NCBI GenBank assembly: GCA_023213395.1
Contig: CM041465.1
Coordinates: 19,840,001-19,904,000, forward strand
Source of the DNA: Cycas panzhihuaensis
Lineage: Eukaryota > Cycadophyta
Direction of reading: 5' to 3'
Length of the DNA: 64,000 bases
A program made the translations under genes and the position numbers. The stretch's first letter is position 1. Every line of letters starts with the position of its first letter. The notes beneath the pieces were generated by a model, which saw nothing but the letters and a program-made list of their open reading frames with translations, did no database searches and was not told the origin of the DNA. This document shows, one piece after another, positions 57,971 through 64,000 of the stretch.

Positions 57971-60900
57971 TTGAGTTAGATTAGAGAGATTATTAGGTGC
58001 TTAACTTTGGAGCATAGAAGTATATCTCCTACTAGAAGTACAACTTTGATATGATGATTAAAATTAGAGTGACACAAAAATTATCCTTAGAGACACTTAC
58101 ATTTTTCTCATGGAAGGTATCAATGAAGTATCCATTGCAAGAGGTAAGTTTACTGGGGTATACTATGTACCCAAGATGTAGTTGAACCTTCTTTTAGCCT
58201 AGAAAATCTACAAACAAGGTATGAAAGTGGAGCTTTATAATGATAAATATCTAATTAAGAATTTGAAGTAGAACTTCACTATCATTGTTATTTGGAAAGT
58301 CAGGGACCACTTCTAGGTGTTTGAGAAATTTTAATCTTAGAAGAAGTTTTATGCCTTTATTACTAGTGATGATGATGTGAGTAAACTTTAGCACAATCAT
58401 GTAGGGCACCTTAATTATAGGAGCATTGCACTTCTAAAGAGGTTGAAGATGGTGGAAGGATTACCATCAATTTCCTTCTCAAATGGTATTTGTAAAGGGT
58501 GTATGTATGGCAAGCGTCACCACTGTCTTTTTACTCGAGAAAATGCCTAGAGATCCAAGGAGAAGTTCAAGCTTGTATATTCAGATATAATGGGGCCACT
58601 TCCTAACCCTTTGATATCAGGAGCTTGTTACACCCTTATGTTTATGGATGATTATACCAAGAAGGCTTGAGTTTACTTTCTTAAAAATAAGTCAGATATG
58701 TTTGATTACTTTTATGACTAGAAAGTGATGGTAGAAAATGAAAGTGATAAGAAGATTAAGTCATTGAAAGGTGATAATGTCAAGGAATATAATAATCATA
58801 TGTTTAATTAGCTCTACTATGATCATGGTATAAAGTGGGAATTTATGGTCCCATATACCCCACAATAGAATGGAGTTACTGAACAAAGAAATTATACCAT
58901 GATGAAGATGATGAGGTGTATGATGCACGTTAAAAAATTTCCACTGATGTTTTGGGTAGAACTTGTGGCAACTACTATCTATATTTTGAATTGGGTATCC
59001 ACTCAAGTAGTTTGTATCATGACCCTTAAAGAGAAATGGATTGGTTAAAAGCTTGCCATTATCTATTAAGAACCTTTGGGTATATTAGATATACCCATAT
59101 CCTAGATGATACTTATAAGATGCTAGATCAAAAGAGTTTGAAATGCATATTCATGGAGTATTGTGATTAGAATAAAGCTTATACACTATGGGATCCATAG
59201 GGGAAGAATATATGGTTAGTTGGGATGTAAAATTTGACGAGTCACTGATGTATCATGCTAAAAGATCATTAGAAGAGCCTTTTTCCCCACTGCTTCTCCC
59301 ATTCCTAGATTTATCAAGGGAAGAGGATGATGAGCTAGTCACTGAACATCTAAGAAAGTAGGATCAAGTGGGATGAGTAATAATGAGGAGCTACCATGAG
59401 AAGAAGTACCTCCAATGATGGGTCCTTCTATACCTTTATGGGTAAGGAAGACTATCGAAGATTCTAGTGTGGCACTGCAAACCCTGATTGATGATAGAAG
59501 ACTAAGAAGTCATCATGATAGTCAAACTCTATTGGTAGACACCAATAACTCTAGTGATCTTGATTTATTTAATGGAGTAAAAGGAGATCTATGTTGGAGA
59601 GTTACGATGGAGGAGTATGGTTTACTGATGAAGAATGATACATAGGATTTAGTTCCACTCCCTCCAATAAAGAACCTTGTTGGATACAAGTGGGTCTATA
59701 AGATGAAGTTTTGCTTTGATAGAGAGGTGGGCAAATATAAGGCCAGACTTATCACTTAAGCATTCAAACAAAAAGAAGGAATTAACTATGAGGAGACATT
59801 TGCACTAGTCTCTATAATAGTAATGATCTGATTGATTATTTCCTTAGTAGTTACCTATGGTTGGGAGTTACACTAGATGGACATCAAGTTTACATTCCTT
59901 AATAGAGATCTAAAGGAGGAGATTTACATGTCGCAACCTTTGGTATTCATTAAGGAAGGCTAGGAGCATCTTGTTTGCTAGTTAATCAAGTCAATTTATG
60001 GTTTGAAACAAGCACCCTATGCTTGGTATAAAAAGATAGATGCCAAGTTAAAAACTGAAGGTTTTAAGATTTCAGAGCTTAACCCAAATTTGTATGTGAA
60101 AAGGAGAGGGACTTTAATAGTTACTTGTGTGGTGTATGTGGATGATTTGATCATCTGTAGTAATTATGGTAAGACTATAATAGAAGTCAAGTCTAATTTA
60201 GGAGTTACTTTTGACATGATAGATCTCGAGAGACTTCATTATTTCTTAGGAATTCAAATCAGGAACATAGATGATAGGATCATGTTGTTGCAATCTCAAT
60301 ACATGAAGAACCTACTGGAGAAGTTTGGGATGCAAATTTATAAACCTGTTACAATACCATATGTAAAGGATGCAAGGTTGTAGAAGGATATGGCTAAACC
60401 CTCTATAGATAAAATGAAGTATTACAAATTGGTAGGAAGTTTGATCTACTTGACTTATGTTAGGCTAGATATCACGTGTGTTGTTGGATTGGTTTCTCAC
60501 TATATGTAGAATCCTAAGGAGCCTTATTTGGTTGCAATAAAGTAGATTCTAAAATATTTGAAGGGAGTAATCAATCTTGGTCTCAAATACCATTGAGGCA
60601 AAAAGATAAGATTACATGGATACACAGATATTAATTGGGGAGGAGACTCTAATAATAAAAAATCGACTACTGAATACCTATTTAGTGTTAGTAATAGGTT
60701 TGTTTCATTGTAATAAAATAAATAGTAGACAATGGCACTATCTTTTATAGAGGTAAGATATCAAGAACTCAGTGTTGGTGTGAAGGAAGTTGTATGGTTA
60801 TAAGGTCTCTTAGAGATTCTTAGAGTTTCAAATATATATCTGATTATCTTTATTGATAATCAGAGTATCATTCACTTATCAAAGAATCTAGAGTTTCATG

Positions 60901-61040
60901 CACGTATAAAGCATATCGAGATTCAACACCACTATATTTATGAATAGATCAAGCTAGGGAAGTTGCAGGTTGAATACTATCTGAGTTAATTCTAGCTTAT
61001 AGACATGTTTACTAAGCCACTCACTAAAGATCATTTAACA
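57971..61040 (+). pseudogene. Copia C pol: protease, integrase, RT, RNase H
   Basis: Protease near 57995-58030 has LNFGA in place of LDSGA. Integrase: HLNYRSIALLKRLKMVEG (58405), YSDIMGPLPN (58575), MDDYTKKA (58645), WEFMVPYTPQ (58838). RT: VALQTLIDD linker, EEYGLLMKNDT, then open 60003-60383 with KQAPYAWYKKIDAKL and VVYVDDLIICSNYGK (YVDD intact). RNase H: SKNLEFHARIKHIEIQHHY near 60880-60935. Stops often fall at the same codons as in Copia B (for example PYTPQ followed by TAG in both), so some may predate the separate insertions. Confidence 0.88.
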
Positions 61041-61187
61041 AAGATGCATACCAGATTAGGAATCACTAATGTTATCCTTGAGGGAGGATGTATTGATAAG
61101 GATAAATAACTTGCAAGATAGTCCCAACCTTCATGATAACATAACTATAATAGTTTGTAGGCTCCCCACATTTACATTTAAAGGGGA

Positions 61188-61541
61188 TGTTAACATGGAA
61201 GTTGATTGTTAAACCGCTAAGTTAATGTTAATGTGGTTTAATTAAGGTGATTAAACATAAATGTGTAAGTTATTTGGAGGGTCACAACCCTAATTAGGTG
61301 ACATCTCTTAGAAGAATATAAAATCTTTGAGCCTTTGTGTATCAAATATATCAAATCATTATGGAATAATAAATGTGATCTAGAAGGATCTTTTATGGTA
61401 GGTTTTTTATCGAAAGGGTTTTCCCACGTAAATCCTATGTACTATGCATCTGTATTCTATGTATATTTTTGTTTACTTGTTATGTATGGTTAAAGATTCT
61501 ACGAATGGAAACATACTTATATGATTTCATATTCCCAAACA
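61188..61541 (+). mobile_element. Copia C 3' LTR
   Basis: Preceded by AAAGGGGA (61180-61187), starts TGTTAACATGG, ends CCCAAACA, then the AGAAT duplication. Confidence 0.9.
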
Positions 61542-61546
61542 AGAAT

Positions 61547-63055
61547 ATTAGATAGGTTATAAACTAGATGTTTCACATTTAAAAAACTTTAGATGTGTTT
61601 TTTATACTCATATTCCTAATGAGAAAAGATATAAGTTAGAAAGTAAAAGTGTTAAGTGTATTTTTATAAGCTATTCAATTAAATGAAAGGCCTATAGATT
61701 ATTTGAACAAATTACAAGGAAATTCTTTATAAGCAAAAATATAATATTTGATAAAAATACAAATTTTAAACATGAAAAGGATAAAGGAAAATAGGTTATC
61801 ATTGAAGCAAATTCAAAACCATTTCCATTTGAGGATTTATCTTCATTGATTTCTACTCCAAGTTTAAGTTAAAATTCAAGGTCAACTCTAGGTTCATCAT
61901 TAAGTCCAAGTCAAGAACATGTTACAAGACCAAAATGGTTTATTAGAAGTCATAATCTAAAAGCAATATTTAACAAAAACTTTAATAAAATGTTAACTAG
62001 ATCATAAGCTAGAATTAACTTTTCATTAATGACTTAGATAGTGCAAAGTAATGAACCAAAGTCTTATGAAGTTATTATTAATAAAGACTAGGTTGCAGTA
62101 ATAGAAGTAAAATATGATTCTTTGATTAAAAAATAAAACTTAAAATTTGGTTGAGTTACTTGCTGATAATGAAGTGATAGGTACAAAGTGGGTTTGCAAA
62201 ACTAAGTTTAAATATGATAGAACTGTTGATAAATATAAGGCAAGACTTGTAGCAAAAGGTTATGCTTAATAAGAAGGAATTAATTATAAAAATAAATTTT
62301 CTCTTATTGCTAGAATGGACATAATTAGAAGTATTTTATCTTTCACTACTCATCAAAGATAAACTATATATCAAATGGATGTTAAATCAACATCCCTTAA
62401 TGGATATGTTGATGAAGAAATTTATATTACATGGCCTTAAGTATTTGAAAGTTAAGGACAATAATATTTAGTATTAAAGAGAGTTTTATATAGACTAAAA
62501 TAAGCTCTAAGAGTTTGGTATTCTAGAATTGATAAGTACTTTCAAGATAAAGAATTTTATAAGTGTCCATAAGGTCCAAATTTGTATGTCAAAACTATAA
62601 ATATTTTAATTCTTATAATTGCTCTCTATGCTGGTGATCTTATTTATACAGGTAACAATGATAAAATGTTCTAAGAATTTAAGTATAATATGAGCTCAGA
62701 ATATGAGATGACAGATCTAAGGCAATTCTATTATTTCCTTAGCATGAAAATTTGACAAAGTGAAAGTGGCACCCATATGTCACAAAGTAAATATTTTATG
62801 ATTATATTGAAGAAATTCAACATGAATGAATATAAGTCAAATTCTACTCCTATTAATCTTGGGTTAAAGTTAAGTAAAAATGAAGATTTCATTTTAGTTG
62901 ATTCTACTCTATATCATCAATTGATAGGAAACCTAATTTACTTGACAAATATTTTATTAGACATAGCATATATATTGAGCTTAACTTTATTAGGGAATAA
63001 CAAAAAGAATCTTAAGATACATTAAAGGAACATTAAATTATGGACTATAATATAG
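61547..63055 (+). pseudogene. Copia D integrase end and RT, right part
   Basis: Continues Copia D after Copia C: LDVSHLKNFRCVFYTHIPN near 61565-61620, then KSVKCIFISYS. RT: YKARLVAKGYA and EGINYKNKFS (62235-62300), YQMDVKSTSLNGYVDEE (62370), a catalytic site decayed to YAGDLIYTGNND (62625-62660), and 62777-63025 with SKYFMIILKKFNMNEY and LIGNLIYLTNILLDIAY. The text ends at RILRYIKGTLNYGL near 63045; RNase H is missing. Confidence 0.82.
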
Positions 63056-63439
63056 TTTTCTTATTATTTTAGGTGCATTTCTTTCATTTTACTTAGAGTT
63101 GGTGGTTGAATTATTATATGTCCTTATGATTAGGATTTTAATCAAGGGACTTTCTCTTAATTATGACATTGTGTTGAGACTAATCTCTCTTATATGATTT
63201 CAACATATTTCATTACTTTGTTCTTTGCCTTACCTCCCATTTCACCTTCTAGTGGTATAAACAAATTCTATGGCGTTCTAAGGATAGAATTAAGGTGTCC
63301 ACATCCTCTATACTTAGTTATTCTTTTTAATTTTTTTATAAGGTTTAAATTGATGGGATTAAAAGGGGACCCCTACCTCTTTATATCATCTTCCAACTTT
63401 GCTTGAACTTTCTACCATGACAAGCCCACAACCTAGTTA
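63056..63439. other. Non-coding, nothing recognised
   Basis: AT-rich DNA after the Copia D truncation. A short open stretch (63194-63406) has no recognisable motif. Confidence 0.4.
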
Positions 63440-63830
63440 TCACCCTACCTATCATACTATCCCCCTTACCATTAATAAGCCTAATGGTTAGCTTAGATGC
63501 CATGGCATGCCTAATGGCTCGAACAATCTACTTGAGACCAACACCCTCTAAATCCTTCCTAACTAGAGCTAAAATCCCTTTAGGAATCATATCCCTCTAG
63601 TGTTTGTACCTTTTAGCCTAAATCTCCCAATTAGCTAAGCCATCATCCACTCCATTACCTTCTCTATATGTATGCTTGATTTGTTTATCAGTTCTCCCCT
63701 TAAGGGACTCATTAGCATCATTTATTAGAGCACTATATATCCAGTCTAAAACCTCTTCCTCTTTGATCTATTTTATTATATTTAACAAATCCCCTTCTAG
63801 GATTATACTCAGTTATCCTTAACACATGAT
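63440..63830 (-). pseudogene. LINE-type RNase H remnant
   Basis: On the minus strand, EEEVLDWIYSALINDANESL then IKHTYREGNGVDDGLANWEI (about 63635-63760) matches the H-x-x-REGN-x-x-AD-x-LA-x-x-G end of RNase H domains found in plant LINEs and related host proteins. The conserved Asp is present. The downstream text (ALVRKDLEGVGL and so on) is not assigned. No poly-A tail or target duplication was found. Confidence 0.5.
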
Positions 63831-64000
63831 ATTCTTTCTTATTTTTTGTTTCATTTTACCATAGGGTTTAGAGATTATATTTAGTGTTTTAGCTTGATCT
63901 TATTTAGTTAATAGGTGTTTGATTTATATTTTTATTTTGAGTGTTGTAATTTATTATTTCATATAGCAAATAAGGATTTAACTAACATCTTATTACCCCT
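63831..64000. other. Non-coding window edge
   Basis: AT-rich, no feature recognised. Confidence 0.4.

Larger units (their letters stand above)
55274..61541 (+). mobile_element. Copia C, full length with TSD
   Basis: 6,268 bp flanked by AGAAT (55269-55273 and 61542-61546). LTRs of 354 bp each (55274-55627 and 61188-61541) differ at about 50 positions. Same family as Copia B: LTRs, leader, gag and pol are collinear. It sits in the integrase of Copia D in the same orientation. More stops than Copia B. Confidence 0.92.

Overview
This window is plant nuclear DNA made almost entirely of nested, decayed LTR retrotransposons. I see no host protein-coding gene, no tRNA or rRNA gene, no operon and no CRISPR array. 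The evidence for a plant is the Ty1/Copia and Ty3/Gypsy polyprotein domains, primer-binding sites of the plant initiator-Met type, TA microsatellites, and a Tat-like Gypsy element carrying an extra archaeal-type RNase H. The density of old full-length insertions suggests a large, repeat-rich genome. The species cannot be named from this sequence.

Layout. 1-2316: minus-strand relative of the Tat LTR, cut by the window edge and inserted in a Copia remnant (2317 to about 3650, plus). About 3700-8200: minus-strand Copia remnant with gag, integrase, RT and RNase H. 8552-43983: one old Gypsy element, called G here. Its 5' LTR is split by a 14-kb Tat-like element (8810-22783, TSD GAGGG) and by Copia B (23242-29640, TSD TTCTC). 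Its gag is split by a solo LTR of its own family (30590-31453, TSD ATGGA). Its 3' LTR is split by a young minus-strand Copia A (35829-43438, TSD ATACG). 43984-46380: mostly non-coding, with one LTR/primer-site edge. 46381-51060: minus-strand Gypsy E. 51061-52430: minus-strand Copia tail. 53100-63055: Copia D, split by Copia C (55274-61541, TSD AGAAT), which belongs to the same family as Copia B. 63440-63830: minus-strand trace of a LINE-type RNase H.

The most unusual object is the Tat-like element. It has a 4-kb reading frame (gag, protease, then directly the integrase C-terminal tail) with many stops but no frameshift that I could find, and no RT or integrase core. Beyond it, on the opposite strand, lies a degenerate gene with a plant-mobile-domain-like motif and a coiled-coil tail. 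A separate RNase H with all four acidic catalytic residues follows just before the 3' LTR. It looks like a non-autonomous Tat derivative with captured or displaced genes.

Relative ages from LTR comparison by eye: Copia A is youngest (4 differences in 298 bp), then the Tat element (about 7% over the first 180 bp), then Copia B (about 13%) and Copia C (about 15%). Decay is dominated by C-to-T type changes, often turning Gln CAG or Trp TGG into TAG, as expected from cytosine methylation at CHG sites.
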